Below, piece after piece: positions 1 to 11,722 of a stretch of 64,000 bases of DNA. Below the pieces are notes generated by a model. It saw only the letters and a list, made by a program, of their open reading frames with translations, was not told where the DNA came from and did not search any database. Both the position numbers and the translations under genes were made by a program. Source of the stretch: an uncultured Verrucomicrobia subdivision 3 bacterium (lineage in GTDB: Bacteria > Verrucomicrobiota > Verrucomicrobiia > Limisphaerales > UBA11358); contig CAISYZ010000186.1 in assembly GCA_903889895.1 (NCBI GenBank), positions 1-64,000 of the forward strand, read 5' to 3'. Position 1 is the first letter of the stretch. Each line of letters starts with the position of its first letter.

Positions 1-373
1 CAACGAGTTTCTCGCGCATCGCCCACGGCTGCGCCATGTGGACGAGCGTCGGATAAATCACCGCTGCGCCGTGCGGATGGTAGTTACCCGAAGTGTCACC
101 GCAAATTTTCGCGCACTTGATATGCTTGCGACCCGGAAACAGCGATAGGTTTTCCATCGCATACAAAATGCGGCGCTGCGACGGCTTGAGCCCATCGCGA
201 ACGTCGGGCAACGCGCGCGAAATGATGACGGACATCGAGTAGTCGAGGAACGAGTTCTTGATCTCGTCGGCGACGTTGATCTTGGAAATCTTTTCGCCTT
301 GCGTGTAAGCGCCGCCGCTCGGTTTTTGTTCCGGCGATTGCGGTGGCTGATTCGGTTCAATTTCGTCTGGCAT
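1..373 (-). CDS. gyrA: DNA gyrase subunit A, N-terminal part (truncated by window edge)
   Basis: Reading the minus strand from an ATG at 373-371 gives an uninterrupted frame to the window edge, about 124 residues of the GyrA N-terminus. It starts [16 protein letters not shown] and continues through the DNA-binding core segment [16 protein letters not shown] and the helix [20 protein letters not shown]. GyrA is the breakage-reunion subunit of gyrase, which introduces negative supercoils; the catalytic Tyr lies beyond the window. It begins 30 bp after the gyrB stop, so the two form a gyrB-gyrA operon. The residues aligned with E. coli GyrA Ser83 and Asp87 are Ala and Pro here. A purely computed ORF on this strand in another frame (58-360) is a shadow. 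Confidence 0.95.
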   Translation of the reverse strand, partial: MPDEIEPNQPPQSPEQKPSGGAYTQGEKISKINVADEIKNSFLDYSMSVIISRALPDVRDGLKPSQRRILYAMENLSLFPGRKHIKCAKICGDTSGNYHPHGAAVIYPTLVHMAQPWAMREKLV

Positions 374-403
374 GATACGGATTCGGGAAAAAGTTAAATT
401 GGA

Positions 404-2998
<2,595 letters not shown>

Positions 2999-3153
2999 TG
3001 CGAAACTGCGGGTATTTTTGGCAAAAAACACCATTAGTTGTGGCATTTTATACTTGCCAACCAAACCCGTTGTGGATGCAAAAAATCGCCACCCAACCCG
3101 TTTGTGAACAAATCCAACTCGCTTTTTCCCGCCGCAATCCGTAATTTCGACAG

Positions 3154-6045
3154 ATGGACTCGACTGAAAAGAATTTTGCCCATCCCGATCAATTTGTCCG
3201 CCGCCACATCGGCCCGAACGCGCCAGAAACCGGCGCGATGCTCGCGCTCCTCGGACACAAGAATCTCGACGAGTTGATTGACGCCGCCGTGCCGAAAAAA
3301 ATCCGGCTGCCGAAAAATTTGAAGCTGCCCGCCGCGCGTAGCGAACACGACGCGCTCGCCGAACTCAAGCGCATCGCCTCCGAGAACAAGGTGTTCCGCT
3401 CGTTCATCGGCCAGGGTTATTACGGCACCATCACGCCGCCGGTCATCCAGCGCAACGTCCTCGAGAACCCCGGCTGGTATACGCAATACACGCCGTATCA
3501 GGCCGAGATTTCCCAAGGCCGGCTCGAAGCGCTGCTGAACTTTCAGACCATGGTCACGGACCTCACCGCGATGGACATTGCGAACGCCTCGCTGCTCGAC
3601 GAGGCCACCGCCTGCGCCGAGGCCATGATGATGAGCCACCGGTTCAAAGGCTCAGACGCGCGCAATGTTTTCTTCGTCTCGGAAAATTGCCATCCGCAAA
3701 ACATCGAGGTCGTCCGCACGCGCGGCGAAGCGCTCGGAGTCAAGGTGCTGGTCGGCGACCATCACACGTTTGTATTTTCTGAAAATGTTTTTGGCGCGCT
3801 GGTGCAATATCCGGATACGTTCGGTGCCATCCATGATTTCGCGCCATTCATCGCGAAGGCGCATGCCGCCGGGGCGATGGTCACGGTTTCAGCGGATCTG
3901 CTCGCGCTCACCCTGCTGAAGCCGCCGGGGGAATTCGGGGCGGACATCGCGGTCGGCAGCGCGCAGCGCTTCGGCGTGCCGCTGGGCTACGGCGGACCGC
4001 ATGCGGCGTTTTTCGCCACGAAGGATGAATTCAAACGCCAGATGCCGGGGCGTATCATCGGTGTCTCGAAAGATTCGCGCGGCAAGCCTGCGCTGCGCCT
4101 CGCGCTCGGCACGCGCGAGCAGCACATCCGCCGCGAGAAAGCCACGAGCAACATCTGCACCGCGCAGGCGTTGCTCGCGAACATGGCGTCGCTTTACGCG
4201 TGCTACCACGGGCCGAATGGATTGAAGAAAATTGCCGAGCGAGTTCATTCAATGGCTGATTACTTTGCCGGCGCAATTATGGCAAACGGCTTCACCGTTG
4301 ATTATGCGGAATTTTTCGACACCGTTGGCGTTGAATGCAAATCAGGCATGCAACGCGACGAAATCATTCAACGCGCAACCGAATCTTTAATCAATATTCG
4401 CCAGCATGGAGAAAAATTAATTCTCGTTTCGTTCGATGAAACTTCCAGTTTTGCAATCTTGTATGAGTTGATTTCCGTTTTTACGGGCAAGCCGTTGAAA
4501 TCTCTCACGCCCAAAAAACATTTCGAAGTTGGAGAAATAAAATTGGGATTTAGAGATCAGTTCAAACGTAGCAGCAAATTCCTCCAACACTCCGTCTTCA
4601 ACCGCCATCACAGCGAGACCGAGATGCTCCGCTACATCAAGCGGCTCGAATCGCGCGACCTTTCGCTCACGGCCTCGATGATTCCGCTCGGCTCCTGCAC
4701 GATGAAGCTCAATGCGGCAGCGGAAATGTTTCCGGTGTCGTGGCCGGAGTTTGCGAAGATCCATCCGTTCGCGCCGCTCGGTCAGGCGCGCGGCTACCAG
4801 ATCCTTTTCCAGAACCTCGAAGACTGGCTGGAGGAATGCACGGGCTTCGCGGGCATTTCCTTGCAGCCCAACGCCGGTTCGCAGGGCGAATACGCCGGCC
4901 TGCTCGTCATCCGCGCGTATCACGAGTCGCGCGGCGACGCGCATCGGAACGTCTGCCTGATTCCCACCTCGGCGCACGGCACGAATCCGGCGAGCGCGGC
5001 GATGGCGGGGATGAAGATTGTCGCCGTGGCGTGCGACCCCAACGGCAACATTGATGTCGCCGACTTGAAGGCGAAGGCCGAGGCGAACCAAAAGGATTTG
5101 TCCTGCCTGATGATCACCTATCCCAGCACGCACGGCGTGTTTGAGGAAACCATCCAGCAGATTTGCGAAATCATCCACGCGAACGGCGGGCAGGTTTACA
5201 TGGACGGCGCGAACATGAACGCGCAAGTCGGCCTCACCTCGCCAGGTTTCATCGGCGCGGACGTGTGCCATTTGAATTTGCACAAGACGTTTTGCATTCC
5301 GCACGGTGGCGGCGGGCCGGGCGTGGGACCGATTGGTGTGGCGAAGCATCTCGTGCCGTTTCTGCCGAGCCATCCGGTGTTCACCGCGCGACTGGACGAA
5401 GATCATTCCAAGAAACACATCGGCCCGGTCAGCGCCGCGCCGTGGGGCAGCGCGAGCATCCTGCCGATTCCGTGGATGTATATCGCGATGATGGGCGCGG
5501 ACGGCCTGACCGAGGCGACCAAGTTCGCCATCCTCAACGCGAATTATATTTCCAAGCGGCTGGAGAATTATTTTCCCACGCTCTATCGCAGCAATGGCCT
5601 CGTAGCGCACGAATGTATTTTGGATTTGCGCGCTTTCCACGCCACCACCGCCGAGGATGTGGCCAAGCGCCTGATGGATTATGGCTTCCACGCGCCCACG
5701 CTCTCGTGGCCCGTCGCCGGCACACTGATGGTGGAACCGACCGAAAGCGAATCCAAATACGAACTCGACCGTTTCTGCGACGCGATGATTGCCATCCACG
5801 CCGAAATGACTGCCGTGGAAAACGGCACCGCTGACGCGAAGAACAATCTGCTCAAGAACGCGCCGCACACGGCCGACCAGATTGCCAGCGATGCTTGGAA
5901 CCGGCCTTACAGCCGCGAACAGGCGGCGTTTCCGGCGAAGGATTTGCACGACTACAAATTCTGGCCGCACGTCAGCCGCGTGGACAACGTCTTCGGCGAC
6001 CGCAATCCGGTTTGTTCGTGCGTGGGGATGGAGAATTATGCTTAA
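3154..6045 (+). CDS. gcvP: Glycine dehydrogenase (decarboxylating), P-protein of the glycine cleavage system
   Basis: This 963-residue single-chain P-protein catalyses PLP-dependent decarboxylation of glycine and passes the aminomethyl group to lipoyl H-protein. The N-terminal half starts [11 protein letters not shown] and contains [23 protein letters not shown]. The C-terminal half carries the PLP-lysine motif [20 protein letters not shown] (Lys about residue 711) and [10 protein letters not shown]. Length matches the fused form of most Gram-negatives, so no separate gcvPA/gcvPB is expected. No gcvT or gcvH lies next to it. Bases about 4225-4600, the linker between the two halves, are visibly AT-richer and use different synonymous codons from the flanks. 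The last codons overlap the next ORF. Confidence 0.97.
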   Translation: MDSTEKNFAHPDQFVRRHIGPNAPETGAMLALLGHKNLDELIDAAVPKKIRLPKNLKLPAARSEHDALAELKRIASENKVFRSFIGQGYYGTITPPVIQRNVLENPGWYTQYTPYQAEISQGRLEALLNFQTMVTDLTAMDIANASLLDEATACAEAMMMSHRFKGSDARNVFFVSENCHPQNIEVVRTRGEALGVKVLVGDHHTFVFSENVFGALVQYPDTFGAIHDFAPFIAKAHAAGAMVTVSADLLALTLLKPPGEFGADIAVGSAQRFGVPLGYGGPHAAFFATKDEFKRQMPGRIIGVSKDSRGKPALRLALGTREQHIRREKATSNICTAQALLANMASLYACYHGPNGLKKIAERVHSMADYFAGAIMANGFTVDYAEFFDTVGVECKSGMQRDEIIQRATESLINIRQHGEKLILVSFDETSSFAILYELISVFTGKPLKSLTPKKHFEVGEIKLGFRDQFKRSSKFLQHSVFNRHHSETEMLRYIKRLESRDLSLTASMIPLGSCTMKLNAAAEMFPVSWPEFAKIHPFAPLGQARGYQILFQNLEDWLEECTGFAGISLQPNAGSQGEYAGLLVIRAYHESRGDAHRNVCLIPTSAHGTNPASAAMAGMKIVAVACDPNGNIDVADLKAKAEANQKDLSCLMITYPSTHGVFEETIQQICEIIHANGGQVYMDGANMNAQVGLTSPGFIGADVCHLNLHKTFCIPHGGGGPGVGPIGVAKHLVPFLPSHPVFTARLDEDHSKKHIGPVSAAPWGSASILPIPWMYIAMMGADGLTEATKFAILNANYISKRLENYFPTLYRSNGLVAHECILDLRAFHATTAEDVAKRLMDYGFHAPTLSWPVAGTLMVEPTESESKYELDRFCDAMIAIHAEMTAVENGTADAKNNLLKNAPHTADQIASDAWNRPYSREQAAFPAKDLHDYKFWPHVSRVDNVFGDRNPVCSCVGMENYA

Positions 6046-6685
6046 AGAAATTATTTTTGCTATTTCAGCGAGCGGTATAGCCATAGCTGCTCTGGCATGG
6101 TTGGCAAAAGCGATAGTTTTGCATTTCTTGTCAAAGGATGTTGAAACCTTCAAAGCAAAAATTCAGGCGGAATCGGAAATCGAGATTGAAAAACTTAAAA
6201 GCGCATTAAATCAAACTGCGTATGAACACGAAGTTGTTTTTGGGCATCTTCATAAGCAGCGGCTTGAGGCAATTTTACAAATTCATGCAGCCTTGTTAGA
6301 TGTTAAATCCGCCGTAGAAAGAGTGGTCACACTTCATCAGGGACCAAATTTCCATGAAGACAGAATCACCAACGGACGGATTGCGGAAGAAAAAGCTCGT
6401 GATTTTTATCCGCTTTTTGAACAAAAGAAGTTATTTCTAGACGAAAAGCTGGCCGAAGAGATTGATGCTTTGGTTGTGAAATTTTTTCAACTCACTATAC
6501 GTTTCAATGTAGAAATGACATTGGCAACATCGCCGATTACTCATGAAAGACATGAAACAGCGTCAAACGTATGGACAGCTAATTGGAATGCCTTCGAGAA
6601 GGAATTGAAGCCAATCATGCGGTCACTTGAAAATCAATTCAGAAGTTTATTAGGCGTTTCTCCGAGCCAGAAGTCCGATAAATAA
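6038..6685 (+). CDS. Small AT-rich membrane-anchored coiled-coil protein of unknown function
   Basis: I chose the ATG at 6038, which overlaps the gcvP stop (6043-6045) by eight bases and gives 215 residues. Residues about 4-30 form one hydrophobic segment ([20 protein letters not shown]), followed directly by a charged helical stretch rich in Glu, Lys and Leu that should be a coiled coil (about 33-60). The remainder looks alpha-helical and soluble. I recognise no family. Base composition is much more AT-rich than its neighbours, which suggests acquisition from a different source. The overlap would allow translational coupling to gcvP, but no functional link is implied. Confidence 0.7.
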   Translation: MLKEIIFAISASGIAIAALAWLAKAIVLHFLSKDVETFKAKIQAESEIEIEKLKSALNQTAYEHEVVFGHLHKQRLEAILQIHAALLDVKSAVERVVTLHQGPNFHEDRITNGRIAEEKARDFYPLFEQKKLFLDEKLAEEIDALVVKFFQLTIRFNVEMTLATSPITHERHETASNVWTANWNAFEKELKPIMRSLENQFRSLLGVSPSQKSDK

Positions 6686-6747
6686 GTTACCCAATCCGTG
6701 TTCATTGCCGTCCATCCCGTCTTCATTTCATTTCGGCGCGGCAAGCC

Positions 6748-7095
6748 GTGGTTCATTTGATTTCAGAAGGCTTCGTTCGGCGGGAATTTCTCGAAAAACC
6801 AAGGTTTTCGGCGGTTTTGCCGGTGGCAGCGTTCATAAACCGACCGGCAGAGGTCATTTGGCGACTGACAGACGCAATAAGTCAACTGACAGACGCGATT
6901 TGGCGGTTGTCAGTGGTCAAAAATCAACAGCACGAGGTCGTCCGGCAACTGGCAGATGTCATCCGGCGACCGCACATGGTCATAAATCAACAGCACGAAG
7001 CCATTTTCCAACCGACATATGCGATTGGGCGACCGGCAGATGGCGTTTTTCAATTTCCAGATCGAATCGGGCAACTGACAGACGCAATCTTTTGA
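6748..7095 (+). CDS. Possible small heptad-repeat protein encoded by the 21-bp array (doubtful gene)
   Basis: From a GTG at 6748 an open frame of 115 codons covers twelve of the 21-bp repeat units and reads them as twelve consecutive heptapeptides of the type RLTDAIW, QLADVIR, QPTYAIG. Changes between units are conservative in this frame (Asp/Glu, Ile/Val, Leu/Pro), as expected for a coiled-coil-like repeat. It stops at the TGA in 7093-7095, where unit 12 deviates. I see no good Shine-Dalgarno sequence and no ATG. Two other frames, one per strand, are also open across much of the array, so coding is unproven. Confidence 0.3.
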   Translation: MVHLISEGFVRREFLEKPRFSAVLPVAAFINRPAEVIWRLTDAISQLTDAIWRLSVVKNQQHEVVRQLADVIRRPHMVINQQHEAIFQPTYAIGRPADGVFQFPDRIGQLTDAIF

Positions 7096-7114
7096 CCGGC
7101 AGATTGAATCCGGC
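6842..7114. repeat. Degenerate 21-bp tandem repeat array, 13 phased units
   Basis: Thirteen units of exactly 21 bp follow one another without a single insertion or deletion. Unit starts are 6842, 6863, 6884, 6905, 6926, 6947, 6968, 6989, 7010, 7031, 7052, 7073 and 7094. The core is (G/A)ACTGACAGACGCNATTTGGC with considerable substitution between units. There are no unique spacers, so this is not a CRISPR array. The 460-bp interval 6686-7145 holds nothing else I can support. Confidence 0.85.
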
Positions 7115-7145
7115 GGCCGGCGGGGCGTTGCGGCGGGTGAAAGTT

Positions 7146-7409
7146 TCACTCGCCGCGCGGCAAATGGAGTTCGGACTGGATGGCGGCGAGTTCCGCGCGC
7201 GGTTCGTCGGCGACATGGTCCAGCCGGTCGGCGCGCTGATACCAGTAGCGGGCGTTGGCGAGGTCGCCTTCGACCTTATGCAGCACGGCATGAATCCACG
7301 CGGCGCTGGGGTCGTCTTCGTGGCGCTGGACCAGTTGATGCGCGGTGTCCCAGTCGCCGGCGAGGGCCAGTTCAATTGCGCGGAGCAGTTCAGTTTTTGG
7401 CGCGTTCAT
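7146..7409 (-). CDS. Small conserved hypothetical protein, TPR-like
   Basis: An ATG at 7409 gives 87 residues beginning [20 protein letters not shown]. The sequence has the helix-turn-helix look of one to two TPR-type hairpins, with [16 protein letters not shown] followed by [20 protein letters not shown]. Proteins of this size and pattern occur widely as conserved hypotheticals without assigned function; that statement is from memory. It is divergent from the hemerythrin gene that follows, with about 90 bp between the two start codons. A longer frame extends to 7733 but would run antisense through the hemerythrin coding region, so I prefer the short start. Confidence 0.7.
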   Translation of the reverse strand: MNAPKTELLRAIELALAGDWDTAHQLVQRHEDDPSAAWIHAVLHKVEGDLANARYWYQRADRLDHVADEPRAELAAIQSELHLPRGE

Positions 7410-7496
7410 ACCGGTTGTTTTAACGGTGAACGGCGGCGGCGGCAAATGGATTTGCTCTTGCATCAAAATGGGCGCTTCCGCAAGCTGGCGGCAGCC

Positions 7497-7940
7497 ATGA
7501 AAATCACAGATGTATTGCGCGCGGAACACGCGGTGTTCCACAACCTGTTCGACCACATCGAGGCCAGCGTGCCGAAGCTCAAGACGCTCGGCGAGGTGAA
7601 GGCGCTCGCCGCGGTGGTGGACAAGGTGCATGCGCCGCATTCCAAATTGGAGGATGACCTGTTCATCGAGCCGCTGGAGCCGTATTTCGACCAGATGGGC
7701 CAGCGCGAGACGTTTCACGCGGAGCATGAACACATTGAGTCGACGTTAATCAAGGTGCAGAAGGCGCGCACGCTCAAGGACGCAAAGAAGATTTTGCTGC
7801 AAGCCATCGCCGCGTCGCGCAAACATTTCGACAAGGAAGAGCGCATCGTGTTCCCGCTGGCCGAACGGATTCTCAAGGCGAAAACCCTGACCGATCTGGG
7901 CGCCCAATGGTTATCGCGCCGCGACCCGGCAAAAAAATAA
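7497..7940 (+). CDS. Hemerythrin HHE cation-binding domain protein
   Basis: This encodes 147 residues from the ATG at 7497; an in-frame ATG at 7446 would add 17 residues of less typical sequence. The four-helix iron-binding pattern is visible: [15 protein letters not shown], then [16 protein letters not shown], then [12 protein letters not shown], then [16 protein letters not shown]. The His and Glu residues in these helices are the expected di-iron ligands. Such single-domain HHE proteins bind O2 or iron and are often linked to oxygen or nitric-oxide sensing and protection; the specific role here is unknown. It is convergent with xth, with no gap between the two coding ends. Confidence 0.9.
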   Translation: MKITDVLRAEHAVFHNLFDHIEASVPKLKTLGEVKALAAVVDKVHAPHSKLEDDLFIEPLEPYFDQMGQRETFHAEHEHIESTLIKVQKARTLKDAKKILLQAIAASRKHFDKEERIVFPLAERILKAKTLTDLGAQWLSRRDPAKK

Positions 7941-8693
7941 TCAGGCGATTTCGATTCCCACCGGGCAATGGTCGCTGCCCAGCACCTCCGGACGAATATA
8001 GGCCTTTTTCAGGCGCGGCCGCAGCTTGGCGGAGAGCAGGAAATAATCAATGCGCCAGCCGACATTCCGTGACCGCGCGCCGGACATCGGGCTCCACCAG
8101 GTGTAATGTCCTCCACCCGGCTCGAACTCGCGGAAGGTGTCCACGAACCCCGCGTTCACAAACGCGGTGAAGCCGGTGCGCTCCTCGATGGTGAAGCCAT
8201 GATTGCGGACATTCGCCTTGGGATTCGCCAGATCAATCTCCGTGTGCGCCACATTCAGGTCGCCGCAAAAGATGACGGGCTTTTTCTTTCCCAACTGCTT
8301 GAGATATTTTAAAAAGTCCGCATCCCACACCTGACGATACGGCAGGCGTTCCAGTTCACGCTTGGAATTGGGCGTGTAAACATTGACCAGAAAAAAATCT
8401 TTATACTCGGCGGTCAGCACGCGGCCTTCCTTGTCATGTTCCGCGATGCCGATGTGCGGCGTCACCTGGAGCGGACGTTCCTTCGTGAAGATGGCGGTGC
8501 CGGAATACCCCTTTTTCTCCGCGCTGTTCCAATAAGTCGTGTAAGTCGCCGGCCAAAGCTGTTCCACTTGGTCCGGCGTGCATTTGGTTTCCTGTAAACA
8601 GAGGATGTCCGGCTTCTCCGTGTCGAGAAATTCCAGAAAATTTTTCTTCAACACGGCGCGCAGGCCGTTGACGTTCCAGGAAATGAGTTTCAT
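7941..8693 (-). CDS. xth: Exodeoxyribonuclease III (AP endonuclease family)
   Basis: This 250-residue endonuclease/exonuclease/phosphatase-fold enzyme cleaves DNA at abasic sites and has 3'-5' exonuclease activity in base excision repair. Visible motifs are MKLISWNVNGLRA, the metal-binding Glu in LCLQETKC, the catalytic GDLNVAHTEIDLANP and the terminal GSDHCPVGIEI with the catalytic Asp-His pair. Length is normal for the family. Its ATG overlaps the glgB stop by four bases (ATGA), so it is probably co-transcribed and translationally coupled, although the functions are unrelated. Confidence 0.96.
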   Translation of the reverse strand: MKLISWNVNGLRAVLKKNFLEFLDTEKPDILCLQETKCTPDQVEQLWPATYTTYWNSAEKKGYSGTAIFTKERPLQVTPHIGIAEHDKEGRVLTAEYKDFFLVNVYTPNSKRELERLPYRQVWDADFLKYLKQLGKKKPVIFCGDLNVAHTEIDLANPKANVRNHGFTIEERTGFTAFVNAGFVDTFREFEPGGGHYTWWSPMSGARSRNVGWRIDYFLLSAKLRPRLKKAYIRPEVLGSDHCPVGIEIA

Positions 8694-10885
8694 TCCGCCT
8701 GAAAAACCGTGACGCTCAACGGCGGCAAATTAAATTCCGCCGAATATTGCTGGCCGTGGGCTGCAATATTTTGCGCGGTAACGCCGCCGTAATTTCCCTG
8801 ATTGCTGCCGCCGTAAATTTCCGCGTCGCTGTTCAACGCCTCTTTCCATTTGCCGCCGCACGGCACGCCGACGCGATAGCCGGGGCGCGGCACCGGCGTG
8901 AGATTTAGAATAACAACCGTGTGGTTCTTGCCGTCGGCGGTCTGACGCAGGAACGACAGCAAGCTGTTCTCGCGGTCGTTGCAGTCAATCCATTGAAAAC
9001 CCGCGTGGTCGTAGTCCGCCGACCAGAGCGCCGGGGAATTTCTGTAAAGATGGTTCAAATCTGCAAGAAATTTTTGCGCGCCGGCGTGGAACGGCCCCGC
9101 GCCGAGCAGCCACCAGTCGAGCTGCGCGTTCTCATTCCATTCCTTGACCTGCCCGAATTCACCGCCCATGAACAAAAGTTTTTTTCCGGGAAACAACCAC
9201 TGGTAGCCAAGCAGCGTGCGGAGGTTCGCAAATTTCTGCCAGTCGTCGCCGGGCATCCGCGTGATGAGCGAACCTTTGCCGTGGACCACTTCGTCGTGCG
9301 ACAGCGGCAGGACGAAATTTTCATTGTGATGATACAGCATCGCAAACGTGAGATCGTTCTGATGATACTTGCGATGAATCGGCTCGTGCTTGAAATAACC
9401 AAGCGTGTCGTGCATCCAACCCATGTTCCACTTGAACGTGAAACCGAGTCCGCCGATGTAAGGAGGCCGCGTCACCTGCGGCCAAGCGGTGCTCTCCTCG
9501 GCGATGGTCACCACGCCGGGAAATTCCGTCTGCGTGATGTGGTTGAATTTTTTCAGGAATTCAATTGCCTCCAGATTTTCGCGCCCGCCGTATTGATTCG
9601 GAATCCATTCGCCGGCCTTACGCGAATAGTCGAGGTAAAGCATCGAGGCAACGGCGTCCACGCGCAGGCCGTCGATGTGAAAACGTTCGCACCAGTAAAG
9701 CGCGTTGGCGACGAGGAAATTCACCACCTCGTGCCGGCCGAAATTAAAGATGAGCGTGCCCCAATCCTGATGCGCACCCTTGCGCGGGTCCTCGTGTTCG
9801 AACAACGCCGTGCCGTCGAACTTGGCCAGCGCCCATTCGTCGCGCGGAAAATGCGCGGGCACCCAATCCACGATGACACCGATGCCAGCCTGATGCAGCG
9901 CGTTGACGAGAAACTGAAAATCGTCCGGCGTGCCGAAGCGGCTCGTCGGCGCATAAAAGCCCGTGACCTGATAACCCCACGACGGATAAAATGCATGTTC
10001 CGCCACGGGCAAAAATTCGACGTGCGTGAAGCCCATCTTCGTGACGTATTCGGCGAGCGGCTGCGCCAACTTGCGATAACTCCACGATTCCGTAGCCGTC
10101 TTTTTTTGCCACGAGCCAACGTGGACTTCATAAACGCTCATCGGCGAACGCAACGCGTCGCGCTCCTTGCGTTGCTTCAGCCACGCGTCGTCGCTCCAGG
10201 AAAACTTCTTGGTATCCCAAACAATCGCCGCCTGCTTGGGTGCAACCTCGAAGAAAAAACCGAATGGATCGGTGTTCAATTTGACATGGCCGTGCGCATC
10301 ACGGATCTCAAACTTGTAATGTGCGCCCTGCCCCACGCCGGGAATAAAAATCTCCCACACGCCGGACGCGCCGAGCATCCGCAGTGCGTGGAACCGCCCG
10401 TCCCAGTTGTTGAAATCGCCCACGACGCTGACGCGCTGCGCGTTCGGCGCCCAGACCGCGAAGCTCGTGCCGTGAACGCCGTCAATCGTGCGGAGCTGCG
10501 CGCCGAGCTTGTCGAAAATCTTCCGTTCATCGCCTTTGCCAAAAAGAAACAAATCAGATTCACCCAATGTCGGCAGAAATGAATAGGCATCGCGCGTGCG
10601 GCGAGTCTGGCCGGCCTTGTCCGTGACGATCAAATCGTAGGCATAAACCATTTTTGCCGCCGTGGTGACGGCTTCAAAAATATCCGTGTTCGGAATCCGC
10701 TGGAGTTCCAACTTCGGCTTGTTTTTTTCATGCACCGGCGCGATTTCGACTTTTTGCGCATCGGGCAGGAGCGCACGGATGACGAGCCCGGATTGGTCGC
10801 CAAGCGGGTGCATGCCGAGAAGCGTGTGCGGGGACTGATGCGTGAGTTCAACCAGACTGCGAAGTTCGTCGGGCGTCAGAATCAT
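8690..10885 (-). CDS. glgB: 1,4-alpha-glucan branching enzyme
   Basis: This 731-residue GH13 enzyme introduces alpha-1,6 branches in glycogen. Order: a GlgB N-terminal module (about 1-110), a CBM48 domain (about 120-220, FAVWAPNAQRVSVVGDFNNW), the catalytic barrel, and an all-beta C-terminal domain. The nucleophile is Asp410 in GLRVDAVASM, the acid/base Glu463 in TIAEESTAW, and LPLSHDEVVHGKGS supplies the third carboxylate; these numbers nearly match E. coli GlgB. The enzyme implies glycogen storage, but no glgA or glgC is present in the window. Confidence 0.97.
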   Translation of the reverse strand: MILTPDELRSLVELTHQSPHTLLGMHPLGDQSGLVIRALLPDAQKVEIAPVHEKNKPKLELQRIPNTDIFEAVTTAAKMVYAYDLIVTDKAGQTRRTRDAYSFLPTLGESDLFLFGKGDERKIFDKLGAQLRTIDGVHGTSFAVWAPNAQRVSVVGDFNNWDGRFHALRMLGASGVWEIFIPGVGQGAHYKFEIRDAHGHVKLNTDPFGFFFEVAPKQAAIVWDTKKFSWSDDAWLKQRKERDALRSPMSVYEVHVGSWQKKTATESWSYRKLAQPLAEYVTKMGFTHVEFLPVAEHAFYPSWGYQVTGFYAPTSRFGTPDDFQFLVNALHQAGIGVIVDWVPAHFPRDEWALAKFDGTALFEHEDPRKGAHQDWGTLIFNFGRHEVVNFLVANALYWCERFHIDGLRVDAVASMLYLDYSRKAGEWIPNQYGGRENLEAIEFLKKFNHITQTEFPGVVTIAEESTAWPQVTRPPYIGGLGFTFKWNMGWMHDTLGYFKHEPIHRKYHQNDLTFAMLYHHNENFVLPLSHDEVVHGKGSLITRMPGDDWQKFANLRTLLGYQWLFPGKKLLFMGGEFGQVKEWNENAQLDWWLLGAGPFHAGAQKFLADLNHLYRNSPALWSADYDHAGFQWIDCNDRENSLLSFLRQTADGKNHTVVILNLTPVPRPGYRVGVPCGGKWKEALNSDAEIYGGSNQGNYGGVTAQNIAAHGQQYSAEFNLPPLSVTVFQAE

Positions 10886-10981
10886 GATGCGACTCTAGCA
10901 AAGTATTTTTGGCAAGGCACGACAAAGAAACGTCGCGGGCTTAAAATGTTCACACCGGAAAAAGACCACCGACAAAAAGAA

Positions 10982-11009
10982 AAGCGGCCGGACACTACTC
11001 CGGCCGCTT
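10982..11009 (-). terminator. Rho-independent terminator ending the 35-kb gene run
   Basis: A perfect 11-bp inverted repeat (10982-10992 with 10999-11009, arms AAGCGGCCGGA/TCCGGCCGCTT) encloses a 6-base loop. On the minus strand the stem is followed by a U-rich tract (TTTTCTTTTTG), so it terminates transcription coming from coaE. It lies about 115 bp after the coaE stop. The rest of 10886-11122 holds the 5' flank of glgB and a weaker 7-bp stem at 11030-11052. Confidence 0.85.
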
Positions 11010-11122
11010 CAACAACACTTTAAATCTTTTGTTGGAGTCACTACTTCCAACATCAAAAGCATAACACAGCGGCGGATTTTGGCTTGTCCCCAGTTATGGT
11101 TACATGCAGGGGACAAGAAAAC

Positions 11123-11707
11123 TCAGGGTTTTTGAAGGATTTTGGCAAGCTGGCGGCGGTGAACCGCGGGCTGGCCTTCCGACCAGACGACAAATTGGGA
11201 GCGGGCGATTTTTTGTGCCACCGGCAATTGCGCGGTGAGGCGGCGGCGAATCTGGTCATCGGTCCAGCCCCGGGCCAACAGCCGTTCGCGCTGGGATGAC
11301 GGCGAGCAGGCCAGGCAAATGATTTCATCGAACTGGTTTTCCGCCTGCGTCTCGAACAGCAGCGGGATGACGACGACGGCCAGCGGCCAATTTTCCCGAC
11401 GCCACGTTTCAACCTGCGCCAGCCAGCATTCGCGGATGCGCGGATGCAGGATGTTTTCAAGCTGCTTCCGTGCGGATTCGTCGCCGAAAACTTTTTCAGC
11501 GAGCGCGGCGCGGTTAAGCGAACCGTCGGATAGAATCATTTCGCCGCCGAATTCGCGGCGAATTTCCGCCAGCGCGGGGCGGCCGGGCTGGACGAGTTCG
11601 CGGGCCAGTTCATCCGTGTCCACCACCCGCGCGCCCAGCGACAAAAGAAAACCGGCGGCGGTGGATTTGCCCATCCCCACGCCGCCGGTCAAACCGAGGA
11701 GCTTCAT
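11123..11707 (-). CDS. coaE: Dephospho-CoA kinase
   Basis: This 194-residue P-loop kinase catalyses the last step of coenzyme A synthesis, phosphorylating the ribose 3'-hydroxyl of dephospho-CoA. The N-terminal Walker A motif is GLTGGVGMGKST, followed by VVDTDELAREL (substrate-binding Asp) and the conserved ILHPRIRE and VVVIPLLFET. Length is typical. It begins 15 bp after the S53 protease stop and is the last gene before the terminator at 10982-11009, so a housekeeping gene is probably read from the same transcript as the protease and giant-protein genes. Confidence 0.96.
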   Translation of the reverse strand: MKLLGLTGGVGMGKSTAAGFLLSLGARVVDTDELARELVQPGRPALAEIRREFGGEMILSDGSLNRAALAEKVFGDESARKQLENILHPRIRECWLAQVETWRRENWPLAVVVIPLLFETQAENQFDEIICLACSPSSQRERLLARGWTDDQIRRRLTAQLPVAQKIARSQFVVWSEGQPAVHRRQLAKILQKP

Positions 11708-11722
11708 GCCGGAAGCCGGTCG

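Noticed and set aside
4417-6153. 578-codon open frame antisense to gcvP, and similar ones opposite glgB (8921-10582), pnp (53327-55288) and the FG-GAP gene (56180-58183)
   Set aside because: All mirror well-supported genes; composition and lack of motifs mark them as shadows of GC-rich codon usage.
6842-7114. CRISPR array
   Set aside because: Units are contiguous and degenerate with no unique spacers, and there are no cas genes nearby.
6705-7940. A 411-codon plus-strand frame running through the 21-bp repeats into the hemerythrin protein
   Set aside because: The hemerythrin domain starts at its own ATG (7497); the upstream part is Arg/Thr-rich repeat translation and antisense to the 87-residue gene at 7146-7409.
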